This document shows, in pieces, positions 26,653 to 35,864 of a DNA stretch of 64,000 nt. Within the stretch, counting starts at the first letter, position 1. Every line of letters begins with the position of its first letter. This DNA is from Pseudovibrio sp. Ad37 (GTDB lineage: Bacteria; Pseudomonadota; Alphaproteobacteria; Rhizobiales; Stappiaceae). The stretch covers positions 1 to 64,000 of the forward strand of contig NZ_LMCF01000168.1 in the NCBI RefSeq assembly GCF_001623075.1. Direction: 5' to 3'. The translations under genes were made by a program, and so were the position numbers. The notes beneath the pieces were generated by a model that ran no database searches, was not told the origin of the DNA, and was given only the letters and a program-made list of their open reading frames with translations.

Positions 26653-27590
26653 CAAAGCCCCACAGATGCTCGCCAGTGTTCAAACACTTCTGCACTTGTC
26701 TTTTCCGGAGTATAGCCAAACACTGATTTCAACCGCTCATTGGCCAGCACAGGCCGGTATTGCAAAAACCGAACCTGCTCCGGTCCATACCGGGAAAGCC
26801 GCAGCGGCTTCGCCACACCTAAAACGAATTTCAACAACCAGGACGGCAACTTGAGAACAGGCTTATTGAGTATTTGCCCCAACCGCTGCATCGACAACGC
26901 TCCATCACCCGCCACGTTGTAAATCCCCTCAGGAGCCTCTGTCACGGCAAGGAACAGAATGCGCGCAAGATCTTCTGTCCAGATAAACACGAACGCACTG
27001 TCCGATCCCGCGACCCCAAGCAGCCTCGGCTTATGGAACAACGCGGTAATCTGATTGTTCATGCCCGTTCCAAGAACCGTCCCAACCCGCAACACAACCT
27101 GCTCCAGTTGCGGTGCCTCCGCACGTGCATGAGCCAAAGCAGCTTCAACCAGACGCTTATGGTAGGAGTACGCGAACTCTTCGTTGCCGCGAATATGATC
27201 ATCCTCATGCAATGGAACAGGATTGTCTGCATGATACCCATAAGCTGCCCCGGATGAGGTGACGACAAGACGCTTCACACCTGCTTTGATCGCAGCATCA
27301 ATCACCGACTGAGTGCCAACAACATCAACCAGATACTCAATATCCCGTGTAGAACCCACAGAGGGTGTGACGATGGAAGCCAGATGCACAATCACATCAG
27401 GCCGCTCTTCCTCAATCAGCGCTGACACCCTGTCTGTAGTCACATCCAGCGTTTTGAACCGGGCATTTGCTGGGAGGCCACTCGGCTCACGAATATCAGT
27501 CGCAACAACCTCCTGCTCCGTGCCCGCCAATTGCCTCAGAAATGCTTGTCCGACACCTCCGGCAGCACCGGTAATAAGAAGCTTGGTCAT
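26652..27590 (-). CDS. NAD-dependent epimerase/dehydratase family protein
   Basis: A 312-residue extended SDR. TGAAGGVGQAFL is the NAD(P)-binding loop, and SSGAAYGYH with YSYHKRLVE carries the Ser and the YxxxK catalytic pair. Relatives include UDP-sugar epimerases and 3-beta-hydroxysteroid dehydrogenase-like proteins. The start ATG 27590 overlaps the carrier gene by 4 bases. Beside a monooxygenase and a bile-acid-type symporter, a role in steroid- or terpenoid-like metabolism is more likely than sugar nucleotide work, but this is inference. Confidence 0.8.
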   Translation of the reverse strand: MTKLLITGAAGGVGQAFLRQLAGTEQEVVATDIREPSGLPANARFKTLDVTTDRVSALIEEERPDVIVHLASIVTPSVGSTRDIEYLVDVVGTQSVIDAAIKAGVKRLVVTSSGAAYGYHADNPVPLHEDDHIRGNEEFAYSYHKRLVEAALAHARAEAPQLEQVVLRVGTVLGTGMNNQITALFHKPRLLGVAGSDSAFVFIWTEDLARILFLAVTEAPEGIYNVAGDGALSMQRLGQILNKPVLKLPSWLLKFVLGVAKPLRLSRYGPEQVRFLQYRPVLANERLKSVFGYTPEKTSAEVFEHWRASVGL

Positions 27591-28507
27591 GACGTCGCCT
27601 CCGCGGGAAGCTTGACTGCTTTGCGCGCCATAAAACTGGCAAGCACCAGTCCGCTGATCGCATGCCAAATCCCCCAGGCAGCCGCCACAACAGACATGCC
27701 GCCAAGCCCACCAAAAAAGCCGAAGATCAACACCAGCCCCAGACCGGAATTTTGGATGCCAGTTTCAATCGTAATGGCCCGCCGGTCATAAGCAGACACA
27801 CCAGCAACGCTCGCCAGAGTATATCCCGCCGCTAAAGCCAGCCCATTATGGACAATTACGAGAGAGGCAACAGCACCCACATAGGCAAGAAAAAACGACC
27901 AGTTGGCAAACAGCGCGATGAAGATGAAGCCGATGAAAATCCCCATGGACGCCATGCGCAGTGGCTGCCGGATTTTGGCAGCCAGCTGTGGTTTGATGCG
28001 GTTGAGCATGATGCCAAGGAACAATGGCAACACCAACATAAAGCAAACAGTAATTGCAACTGACAGCTTATCGATATGCGTCTCTTGCAATATCGCGCGC
28101 GTGGGGCCGTAAAGACTACCCCAAAATGCGATATTAAAGGGTGTCGCAACAATTGCTCCCACCGTAGCAAAAGCCGTCATGGAAACCGACAGCGCTGCAT
28201 TACCTCCTGCACGATGAGTGATGAAGTTTGAGATGTTCCCACCCGGACACGCCGCCACCAGAATAAGCCCCAAAGCAATCGAAGGCCGGGGCTGAACGAT
28301 CAGAACAAGCAGAAATGTGAGGCTCGGCAAAACCAGAAATTGAGAGCACAGCCCAATCACCACAGGCTTTGGCGAGAGCGTCAGTCGTTTAAAATCCGCA
28401 GGACACAGGTCCAGCGCGATTGAGAACATCACAACAGCCAGAATACCATTGAGCAGGGTCAGCGAACCGGAACTGAAGTTGAGAACAACAAGGTCAATGT
28501 CACTCAT
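27587..28507 (-). CDS. Bile acid:sodium symporter (BASS) family carrier
   Basis: A 306-residue membrane protein with about nine to ten helices. VAACPGGNISNFITHRAGGN is the sodium-site motif of the BASS family, and the second ETGIQNSGLGL block is the matching crossover helix. BASS proteins couple sodium to uptake of bile acids, pantoate, pyruvate or similar organic anions. It overlaps both neighbours by 4 bases, within a monooxygenase-SDR operon. Confidence 0.87.
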   Translation of the reverse strand: MSDIDLVVLNFSSGSLTLLNGILAVVMFSIALDLCPADFKRLTLSPKPVVIGLCSQFLVLPSLTFLLVLIVQPRPSIALGLILVAACPGGNISNFITHRAGGNAALSVSMTAFATVGAIVATPFNIAFWGSLYGPTRAILQETHIDKLSVAITVCFMLVLPLFLGIMLNRIKPQLAAKIRQPLRMASMGIFIGFIFIALFANWSFFLAYVGAVASLVIVHNGLALAAGYTLASVAGVSAYDRRAITIETGIQNSGLGLVLIFGFFGGLGGMSVVAAAWGIWHAISGLVLASFMARKAVKLPAEATS

Positions 28508-29820
28508 GCCATCTCCCTCTTCAACGCTTGTGTGCGCTTGTTCAGTGCGGAGCGATAACTCTGTTTGTCCACGTAGTAAGCCATCCGCGCCAGCTTGAGG
28601 TAGTTCATCCCCCCAGTCTCACGCTCAAATCCCTTGGCTTTCTCAGCTTTGATTACCTCAGCTGTCGTACTTCCATCCCTGAGGCCTCTCAGATAACGTG
28701 CAACCAGTTCCGCCTGATCGTGACGCCCCTGCCAACCAAGACCGGTTGCCTCAATCATACCCATCACAAACAGATCGTTTCGATTTGGATGCATACAGTT
28801 CAAAAACAAATGTGGAGCATCGCCCTGCCAGTTCAAAAGCGCTTTGTCGATAAAGGGGTAATGCAGTTTATAGCCAGTCGCCGTAACAATGAGATCATAC
28901 TCAGCCTCTTCTCCATCACGAAATCGGACTGTATTTCCATCCAGTTCCTTGATGTCAGCACGAATATCAATATCCCCGTGGCCTGCATGATAAAGGATAA
29001 GCGAGTTCACCACGGGATGGCTCTCATAAAGCTCATAATCTGGTTTGGGAAACCCATAGGCCTGCGGATCACCAACAAACCATTTCAGCAATATCTGATC
29101 CACTCGCCGCTTCAACCAGAGCGGCAACTTCACCGCCCCACCCAGCGTGTCTGCCGGTTTCCCAAAAACATACTTGGGAACAAAGTAATAGCCACGACGC
29201 ATGGATATATCGCACTGGACACCATGATGGATCGCATCCACCGCTATGTCACAACCTGAATTGCCCGCCCCAACAATCAGCACCCGCTTGCCAGCAAACT
29301 GCTGTGCACTCTTGTATTGGCACGAATGAATGAGATCGCCAGAAAACTCTCCAGCAAACTTTGGCATATTGGGTTCAGAAAGCGTGCCATTGGCGATCAG
29401 CACCCCGGCAAATTCAGCTGAATGATCTCCGTCCTGATCTCTCCAGCTGACCGTCCACCCCTCACCATCACCTCCCAACGGCGCGATGCGGGTCACTTCT
29501 GCTCCAAAATGATAGTGCCGCTTCAAATCAAACTTTTCGGCAAACTCCTGAAAATAAGTCTTTAGTTCGCGGTGACCGGGATACTCAGCAATGTGATCAT
29601 CCATCGGAAAATCTGTAAACTCAGTCATTTTCTTGGATGAAATCAGATGCGCAGACTCGTACATGGTCGACTTCGGCCCATCAATGTCCCACAGCCCACC
29701 GACATCGCTGTGCAGCTCAAAACCCTGAAAATCTATTCCCTGCTCAATAAGTGTCTTGGCCGTGGCGAGCCCCATCGGCCCTGCCCCAATTAAGGCATAG
29801 CTCTCCTTTGAAATATTCAC
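28504..29820 (-). CDS. Flavin-dependent monooxygenase (FMO type)
   Basis: A 438-residue class B flavoprotein monooxygenase. FAD loop GAGPMG (12-17), the FMO-type signature FSGDLIHSCQY and the NADPH loop GAGNSGCDIA are all present. FMOs oxygenate soft nucleophiles; close relatives act as Baeyer-Villiger enzymes on ketones. First gene of the minus-strand operon, divergent from a TetR gene over a 65-base gap holding an inverted repeat. I infer that it initiates oxidation of the compound imported by the BASS carrier. Confidence 0.88.
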   Translation of the reverse strand: MNISKESYALIGAGPMGLATAKTLIEQGIDFQGFELHSDVGGLWDIDGPKSTMYESAHLISSKKMTEFTDFPMDDHIAEYPGHRELKTYFQEFAEKFDLKRHYHFGAEVTRIAPLGGDGEGWTVSWRDQDGDHSAEFAGVLIANGTLSEPNMPKFAGEFSGDLIHSCQYKSAQQFAGKRVLIVGAGNSGCDIAVDAIHHGVQCDISMRRGYYFVPKYVFGKPADTLGGAVKLPLWLKRRVDQILLKWFVGDPQAYGFPKPDYELYESHPVVNSLILYHAGHGDIDIRADIKELDGNTVRFRDGEEAEYDLIVTATGYKLHYPFIDKALLNWQGDAPHLFLNCMHPNRNDLFVMGMIEATGLGWQGRHDQAELVARYLRGLRDGSTTAEVIKAEKAKGFERETGGMNYLKLARMAYYVDKQSYRSALNKRTQALKREMA

Positions 29821-29850
29821 TGTTCGTCCCCCCTCAGAACTACAATTAGA

Positions 29851-29866
29851 TTGAACAGTCGTACAA
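29851..29866. promoter_or_regulatory. Inverted repeat, probable TetR operator
   Basis: TTGAACAGTCGTACAA has the symmetric form TTG-AC-N4-GT-CAA. It lies in the 65-base gap between the monooxygenase operon and the divergent TetR gene, 20 bases before the TetR ATG. Confidence 0.5.
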
Positions 29867-29885
29867 AATAAGGCAAGCTCTTTTT

Positions 29886-30560
29886 ATGATTAAGAAGATT
29901 TCGCAGGAAAAACAAAGACAAAGAGCTCCTTCAAAAAGCTCTTTGGAGACGCGCCAGAAGATTCTCGACGCCGCAGAACACCTGTTTGCCTTTCGCAGTT
30001 ATGACGCTGCGTCCATCAGGGACATTGCCCAAAAAGCAGGGGTAAAACTGGGCCTCGTAAACCACCACTTCGGCACGAAGGAAGACCTGTTCTTTAAAAC
30101 AGTCGAACGCCGCGCCGAAGAACTCGCCCGTCTCCGCCTTGATGCACTGGAACAGCTAAAGGCTTCAGAAGAAGTCATGATACTGAAAGGCATTCTGGAG
30201 AGTTTCTTCTACCCTTATCTGGACAAGGCAGAAAACAGCGGTCCCGGCTGGCTCGCCTACGCACGTCTGGTTGACATGGTCTCTGCAGAAGAACGCTGGA
30301 GCGCAATCTCACAAGCTTGTTTTGACCCAACAGCAAAAGTATTTCTTTCAGAAATCGCCAAGCTCTATCCCACTGCCAACCTTAGAAAAGTCTCCGCAAC
30401 TTTCGTCTTTTCCATCTCTTCACAAATCGCTCTTTGCACCTCAGCCTGGCGTGTTGATGCAATGGCAGAAGAAGATCACACCTCCGGCATTGCTGAAATG
30501 AAAACATTGCTCGTAGCCTATGCCACAGCCGGCATCCATAGCGCCCTGTCTGGACCTTAA
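29886..30560 (+). CDS. TetR-family regulator
   Basis: A 224-residue TetR protein. A basic leader is followed by a helix-turn-helix at about 25-70 (SIRDIAQKAGVKLGLVNHHF), then a helical C-terminal ligand domain. It is divergent from the monooxygenase operon with a shared inverted repeat, so it probably represses that operon until its substrate appears. Confidence 0.87.
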   Translation: MIKKISQEKQRQRAPSKSSLETRQKILDAAEHLFAFRSYDAASIRDIAQKAGVKLGLVNHHFGTKEDLFFKTVERRAEELARLRLDALEQLKASEEVMILKGILESFFYPYLDKAENSGPGWLAYARLVDMVSAEERWSAISQACFDPTAKVFLSEIAKLYPTANLRKVSATFVFSISSQIALCTSAWRVDAMAEEDHTSGIAEMKTLLVAYATAGIHSALSGP

Positions 30561-30591
30561 TGGAATCCGTTCAAGGCTCCTTCAAAGCAGA

Positions 30592-30852
30592 TCAATCAGC
30601 CTGTGCAACTCGGGCCTTCAGTTCTTTCTTGTCTTCAGCTGAAAGATCCCGCCAGTCACAATCCTGCAGGCACGCCTCCATCGCATAAAGCGCGAGGATG
30701 GAGACACCCCGACCAAACCGAAATTTCAGCCGTTGATAAGCTTGCACAGCTCCAAGCTCATGCAGATCATCTTCACTGCAAACATCAACCTCAGACAGCA
30801 TATATTCGGTCTTCGGGCCCAGGTTTCTCAATTGACTGATCGACTTGCTCAA
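30592..30852 (-). CDS. TfoX C-terminal domain protein (small)
   Basis: An 86-residue protein consisting of a TfoX_C/helix-hairpin-helix-type domain: ISQLRNLGPKTEYMLSEVDV near the N-terminus is the typical opening, followed by LHELGAVQAYQRLKF. In gamma-proteobacteria the domain is half of the competence regulator TfoX/Sxy; stand-alone copies are common in alphaproteobacteria with no known role. It stands alone between convergent and co-directional genes. Confidence 0.75.
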   Translation of the reverse strand: MSKSISQLRNLGPKTEYMLSEVDVCSEDDLHELGAVQAYQRLKFRFGRGVSILALYAMEACLQDCDWRDLSAEDKKELKARVAQAD

Positions 30853-30905
30853 AATGCACCATTCCAGACGTTTAACTCGGGCTTCACCTGCTCAAAGCAC
30901 TGCAT

Positions 30906-31688
30906 CTAAGCATAATTCGGAGATCGCCGTTCCAGAAACGCATTAATCCCTTCCTGCGCTTCATCATGTCCCAGCGCCTCTGCCATTGTATCCAGCTCCA
31001 GATCCATCTGCTCCTCAAAGCTGTTGTGATCAGCAGCAGATACCAACCGCTTGATCGCCCCCTGTACCCTTGTTGGACCTTGCGCTATACGATCCGCGAT
31101 CAGATGCGCTTCTGCCAAAGCAGGCTTATCGCTAAGCACATTGACCACCCCTAACTGATAGAGCCGTTCAGCCGAAACAGGTTGTCCCAGCAAACACATC
31201 TCCAAGACCAGCTGACGGGGAATAAGCCGGGACAATGAAGCGGTAGCCCCGCCATCCGGCACCAGTCCAACCTTAACATAAGCCAGCGTAAACTGAGACT
31301 GCCGCTCTGCCACCAGGAAGTCACAAGCCAGAGCCAAAGACACACCGGCCCCGGCAGCCCCTCCATCAACCGCCGCAATCACCGGTTTTGCGCAGTCCTT
31401 TACTTTTCGAACCAGATTATGGAGTTTTTCAATATTATTTTTTCGTTCAGAAACCGTCATCTCGCGGCGCTTAACCAACGTGTTCAGATCGCCGCCCGCA
31501 CAGAAATAACCGCCTTCTCCCATCAGGATAACGCTACGGATCTCTGTGTTCTGATTGGCGAGATCCAACGCCTGCGAAAGCCCGTCGTAGTATTCCGGCG
31601 AAAGCGCATTGCGACGAGAAGAGTTACAGTTCATGACGATCAGACGATCCGCCTTGCGCTCAACGCTGACAAGAGAAGCACGCTTCAT
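30906..31688 (-). CDS. Enoyl-CoA hydratase/isomerase family protein
   Basis: A 260-residue crotonase-fold enzyme. Oxyanion-hole blocks GYFCAGGDLNTL and VDGGAAGAGVSLALACDF are clear. The second acidic position is in GLVPDGGATASL, the PaaG-like Asp rather than the Glu of classical hydratases, which suggests an isomerase or ring-type substrate. The start is ATG 31688, overlapping the acyl-CoA dehydrogenase stop by 4 bases. It is the last gene of a beta-oxidation-like operon. Confidence 0.85.
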   Translation of the reverse strand: MKRASLVSVERKADRLIVMNCNSSRRNALSPEYYDGLSQALDLANQNTEIRSVILMGEGGYFCAGGDLNTLVKRREMTVSERKNNIEKLHNLVRKVKDCAKPVIAAVDGGAAGAGVSLALACDFLVAERQSQFTLAYVKVGLVPDGGATASLSRLIPRQLVLEMCLLGQPVSAERLYQLGVVNVLSDKPALAEAHLIADRIAQGPTRVQGAIKRLVSAADHNSFEEQMDLELDTMAEALGHDEAQEGINAFLERRSPNYA

Positions 31689-32824
31689 GACATTGCCTCT
31701 CGCGCAGATTCCCTCTGCATAGCTCCAACAAAGCGCTCCAGATGGTAGTCGACATCGCCAAGTTGATGATCGATCATCATCAAACGCTTGGCATAATGTC
31801 CCAGAGCATACTCCTCGGTCATGCCAATACCGCCATGCAACTGAATGGTTTCTTCGCAAACCAGTTGCGCCACACGGCCAATCAAATTCTTAGCTGCACT
31901 CACATGCTTATCTCGCTGGAAAGGTTCAGCAGAGAGGTGCCCCGCTACATTGATCAGTGCAGAGCGAGCCTGTTCGATCTCAATCAGGACCGTCGACATC
32001 CGGTGCTGAAGTGCCAGGAACTTGCCCAGCGCACGGCCAAACTGCGTCCGCACGCGCAGATACTCAACCGTCAAATCCTTCGCCGCTTCCATCGCCCCAA
32101 CGGCCTCGGCACACAGCGCAGTCACACCTGCAGCGCGTGCTGCCTCCAGACCAGAAAGGACAGCCTCCGAAGCCCCCAAACACGCTGAAGCAGGCAAGGC
32201 TACATTCACCAGAGCAATATCGCTGGCGTGGTAGCCGTCCAGATTGGGATAGGAGTACCGCTCCACGCCCGAAGCATCGGCATCTATCATGAACAGTTGC
32301 AGCCCGTCGGCACCACGAGCGCTCACAATCAGCTTGTCCGCACTTGGTCCGCCAATCACCACCGACTTTGTACCGTTGAGCCGATAGCCATCCTCTACCC
32401 GCTCTGCAGTTGTCTCTACAACATCCAGATCATAACGCGACTGAGGCTCTTCCAATGCGGGAACGATCTTGAGCTTCCCGTCAATCACATCCCCGATCAG
32501 CGCCTTCTGCTCCTCAGTCCCAAGCTCGCTCAACAACCGCCCAGCCATAACGCCAGAGGCCATCAAAGGCTCCACGCAGGCAAACCGGCCCAACTCCTCA
32601 AACACGACCGCAATATCAAAACCGCTGCCTCCAAAGCCCCCATGCTCTTCTGCAAACAGCACCCTAATCACACCCAGCTCAGCAAAATCATTCCAGATTT
32701 CCTCCGAAAAACCCTGCGCGTGCCCAACAGAGTTAGCTCGTTGCGAGGCATCGTAGTTATCTGAAAGGTAGCGATGCAGAGTGTCCTGAAGCATCCGTCG
32801 TTCGTCACTATGATTGAAATCCAT
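31685..32824 (-). CDS. Acyl-CoA dehydrogenase (subunit B of a probable pair)
   Basis: A 379-residue acyl-CoA dehydrogenase. The N-terminal helical domain, the beta-domain and the C-terminal FAD-interacting LHGGIGMTEEYALGHY motif are present. The middle is weaker than in housekeeping members, and it is followed 9 bases upstream by a second dehydrogenase gene. Such adjacent non-identical pairs commonly form heterotetramers acting on steroid-side-chain, branched or cyclic acyl-CoAs. Confidence 0.87.
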   Translation of the reverse strand: MDFNHSDERRMLQDTLHRYLSDNYDASQRANSVGHAQGFSEEIWNDFAELGVIRVLFAEEHGGFGGSGFDIAVVFEELGRFACVEPLMASGVMAGRLLSELGTEEQKALIGDVIDGKLKIVPALEEPQSRYDLDVVETTAERVEDGYRLNGTKSVVIGGPSADKLIVSARGADGLQLFMIDADASGVERYSYPNLDGYHASDIALVNVALPASACLGASEAVLSGLEAARAAGVTALCAEAVGAMEAAKDLTVEYLRVRTQFGRALGKFLALQHRMSTVLIEIEQARSALINVAGHLSAEPFQRDKHVSAAKNLIGRVAQLVCEETIQLHGGIGMTEEYALGHYAKRLMMIDHQLGDVDYHLERFVGAMQRESAREAMS

Positions 32825-32833
32825 GGAACGCTC

Positions 32834-34030
32834 CTAAAGGCCGAGAATAGCTTTACTGATGATGTTGCGCTGGATCTCGTTAGACCCGCCAAAGATGGAA
32901 AGTTTGCGGTTGTTGAAGTAGCTCGGGCTCGCAGCAGCAGCATAATCCGGTCCAACACCCTGAGCATTCGCACCGCTGTCCAACGCCTCAGACACAAACG
33001 GCATGGCATAGCGCCCAACCGCTCGCCGCGTCAGATCATTGATCGCCTGCCGGATCTCCGTCCCCTTAATCTTCAGCATGGAACTTTCCGCTCCCGGAGC
33101 CTGCCCCGCAGCCGCTTTGGCAATCATGCGCAGGTTCGTTGTTGCCATAGCCATCAGATCAATCTCAATCTGCGCAACCCTTGCAGCAAAATAAGGATTG
33201 TCCAGCAAAGGTTTGCCGCCAGACATCTGCTTGGCACAAACATCCTTCAAATGAACAAGAGCTGCCGTCGAAAAGCCCACACCTGCAATGTTGGTACGCT
33301 CATGGGTCAACAGATACTTGGCGTAGGTCCAGCCCTTGTTCTCTTCCCCAACAAGGTTGGCGACCGACACCCGCACATCCTCAAAAAACACCTCATTCAC
33401 TTCCTGCCCACCATCAATCAACGTAATGGGCCGAACTGTGACACCCGGTGTCTTCATATCAATCAGCAAAAACGAAATGCCTTCCTGCGCCTTGACCTCC
33501 GGATCCGTACGCACAAGGCAGAAGATCCAATCCGCATGCTGACCCAGTGTAGTCCAGGTTTTCTGGCCGTTGACAACATAGTGCTCACCATCACGCACAG
33601 CACGAGTTTTCAGGGAAGCAAGATCGGACCCCGCCTGCGGTTCGGAATACCCCTGACACCACCAGTCTGTACCATCCAGAATACGTGGCAAAAAGTGATC
33701 CTTTTGCACCTTGCTTCCAAACTTCAAAAGCACGGGTGCCAACATGAAAAGCCCGAAAGGCATCGTACGCGGCGCATGGGCAAGGCAAAGCTCTTCCTCA
33801 AAGATATGCCGATAAACTGCATTCCAGCCAGTTCCGCCATACTCTTCCGGCCAGTTGATCGCCAGCCACCCTTGCCTGTTCAGCGTGGCATGCCACTCCT
33901 CATGGTCCGCCTTGGAAAGCCGCTTTCCCAATCTGACTTTTTCTGAGAGCGTCTGCGAAAGATTCTCTTTCAAAAACGACCGCACCTCGTCGCGAAACGC
34001 CAACTCATCAGCTGAATAGTTCAAGTCCAT
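32834..34030 (-). CDS. Acyl-CoA dehydrogenase (subunit A of a probable pair)
   Basis: A 398-residue acyl-CoA dehydrogenase with QGYSEPQAGSDLASL (signature 1) and a conserved C-terminal FGGSNEIQRNI motif. The start is ATG 34030; an upstream frame to 34084 adds 18 residues without family similarity. Together with the next dehydrogenase and the hydratase-like enzyme it forms a three-step acyl-CoA catabolic operon, possibly controlled by the neighbouring IclR gene. Confidence 0.88.
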   Translation of the reverse strand: MDLNYSADELAFRDEVRSFLKENLSQTLSEKVRLGKRLSKADHEEWHATLNRQGWLAINWPEEYGGTGWNAVYRHIFEEELCLAHAPRTMPFGLFMLAPVLLKFGSKVQKDHFLPRILDGTDWWCQGYSEPQAGSDLASLKTRAVRDGEHYVVNGQKTWTTLGQHADWIFCLVRTDPEVKAQEGISFLLIDMKTPGVTVRPITLIDGGQEVNEVFFEDVRVSVANLVGEENKGWTYAKYLLTHERTNIAGVGFSTAALVHLKDVCAKQMSGGKPLLDNPYFAARVAQIEIDLMAMATTNLRMIAKAAAGQAPGAESSMLKIKGTEIRQAINDLTRRAVGRYAMPFVSEALDSGANAQGVGPDYAAAASPSYFNNRKLSIFGGSNEIQRNIISKAILGL

Positions 34031-34231
34031 ATGCCGCCCTCCCTGCTTCATTGGACATAACTGTCGGGAGGACATGGAACGCATGCCCCCACCTCATCTC
34101 CATCATGAGATCAGAGTATCGCGCACCCAAATTATTTCAATATGTAATTTATAATTCCATTATGCAGAATTTATAGTAAGCAACTACCTCGTCCCAAGCC
34201 ATTTCCTCGTGCTGCAAGTTCTTGAAATACG

Positions 34232-35041
34232 TTAGCCGCGGTTGATCAGAACCGAGGGCAAGCCCAGCGCGCGTTCCAGCTCTTTCACTCGGTCCCGCAG
34301 TTTAGGCCCAACCTCATTCTGCATGCGCTCATAGCTCAGCATGTCTGGCGTCGCCCCACAGCTGATCGCAACCGGCTCACCAAAATCATGAGAACGAAAC
34401 CCTGTCGAAACAGCATTGATGTTTTCCGCATAACGCTTGTCTTCATCAACAATGACAAAACCTTGCGCCAACAACTGCGAGTAACCCGCATTTCTCGCAG
34501 CCTGCAAAGCCTCCGCACCGATGCTGTCATCCCGCCCGTGCACACGCTCACAAACCTGAGCAAACTCATGGTCTGTTACGCTTGCCAGATAAGCATGACC
34601 AGAGGACGAGCCTGTGATCGGAATGCGATGTCCCACTTCCAACCAGATGGCAGGTGCTCCCTGTGGTCGCCACGTCTTAGTCAGCAACATCTTGTTTTCA
34701 TCAAGCACTGCCAGCAAAGCCAATGTACCTGTCTCATCAGCAAGCTGCTGCATCATCGGGTTCGCCGCTTCAATGAAGGAAACAGAGGCACTGGCAATAT
34801 TGCCCAGCGCCAGAGCAGCAGGGCCAAACCGATACCGGTCATGACGACGCGCATGGCTGAGATAGCCAAGCTGCTGAAGAGTGAAAGTTAAGCGGGAAAC
34901 CGTGGACTTGGGAATGCCGGTACGCTGAGAGATTTCCTGGTTGCCCAGCCCGTCATCAGAAGCCCGGAATGCCCGTAAAACCTGCAGCCCTCGCGCCAGC
35001 GTTGTCGCAAACCGCCGGTCTTTTTCTTCATGTCCGCTCAA
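34232..35041 (-). CDS. IclR-family transcriptional regulator
   Basis: A 269-residue IclR protein. The winged helix lies at about 15-75 (NQEISQRTGIPKSTVSRLTFTL), followed by the GAF-like effector domain with conserved HRIPITGSSSGHAYLA and YAENINAVSTG blocks. It is upstream of and co-directional with the dehydrogenase operon and downstream of the liv operon. IclR regulators commonly sense small carboxylic acids, which suits both neighbours. Confidence 0.9.
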   Translation of the reverse strand: MSGHEEKDRRFATTLARGLQVLRAFRASDDGLGNQEISQRTGIPKSTVSRLTFTLQQLGYLSHARRHDRYRFGPAALALGNIASASVSFIEAANPMMQQLADETGTLALLAVLDENKMLLTKTWRPQGAPAIWLEVGHRIPITGSSSGHAYLASVTDHEFAQVCERVHGRDDSIGAEALQAARNAGYSQLLAQGFVIVDEDKRYAENINAVSTGFRSHDFGEPVAISCGATPDMLSYERMQNEVGPKLRDRVKELERALGLPSVLINRG

Positions 35042-35148
35042 CGCTAAAACCCCACCCCAATCATTTACATCCCTTGCCTAACACACATCATCCACCTCAA
35101 AGAACACCAGCACGGCATCCAGCAGCAATTCTCCAAGACAAATGCCGC

Positions 35149-35844
35149 TCAGACCTCCAGCCATTCTCTTCGGATGTCATCGCGCTCACGGAAGTCCTCC
35201 GGTGTCCCATGATAAACAATCTCCCCATGCCCCATCACATAAACCTGCTGGGCGATCTTCAGAGCAATGGAAAGTTTCTGTTCCACCAGCAAGATGGAAA
35301 CACCGGCTCGCGCAATCTCCGCAATCAGTTCCCCAACCTGCGTCACAATCTTAGGTGCAAGCCCTTCGGTCGGTTCATCAATGATGATCAGATCAGGATC
35401 TCCCATCAGCGTCCGACAAATAGTGAGCATCTGCTTTTCCCCGCCAGAAAGCACACCAGCTGCCGTATCAGCGCGAGATTTGAGATTGGGGAACATGTCA
35501 AGCATTTGCTCAATGCTCCACCTACCCGGTTTCCGCATGTCCTTGATACCAAGCAGAAGATTGTCCCGCACACTCATCAGAGGGAAGACATCCCGGTTCT
35601 CCGGCACATACCCAAGCCCCTTACACGCAATGCTATGGCTCGGCAGACCAGAGATAGTCTCACCCTTGAACCAGATATCTCCCTTTGGTGCCACCTCACC
35701 CATAATCGCCTTGGCCGTGGTGGACCGCCCGACACCGTTGCGCCCTAACAGCGCCGTCACACTGCCCTTGGGCACATCCATGTTCACACCGCGCAGCACA
35801 TGACTTTTGCCATAAAACGCATGCAGATCTCGGACCTTCAGCAT
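35149..35844 (-). CDS. livF: Branched-chain amino-acid-type ABC transporter ATPase LivF
   Basis: A 231-residue LivF-type ATPase. The signature is LSGGEKQML and Walker B is IIIDEPTEGLAP. Walker A reads GRNGVGRSTT: the usual lysine is arginine (CGG codon). I chose ATG 35844 because it has an excellent GGAGGTGA site 4 bases away; the alternative ATG 35868 overlaps the livG stop by 4 bases and adds eight residues. It is the last gene of the liv operon. The Arg at Walker A is an oddity to check, since LivG keeps the lysine. Confidence 0.9.
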   Translation of the reverse strand: MLKVRDLHAFYGKSHVLRGVNMDVPKGSVTALLGRNGVGRSTTAKAIMGEVAPKGDIWFKGETISGLPSHSIACKGLGYVPENRDVFPLMSVRDNLLLGIKDMRKPGRWSIEQMLDMFPNLKSRADTAAGVLSGGEKQMLTICRTLMGDPDLIIIDEPTEGLAPKIVTQVGELIAEIARAGVSILLVEQKLSIALKIAQQVYVMGHGEIVYHGTPEDFRERDDIRREWLEV

Positions 35845-35864
35845 TTCACCTCCAGCAGTTCCAC

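Noticed and set aside
32774-33946. 390-codon plus-strand reading frame
   Set aside because: Antisense to the acyl-CoA dehydrogenase genes, whose conserved motifs prove the minus strand to be coding.
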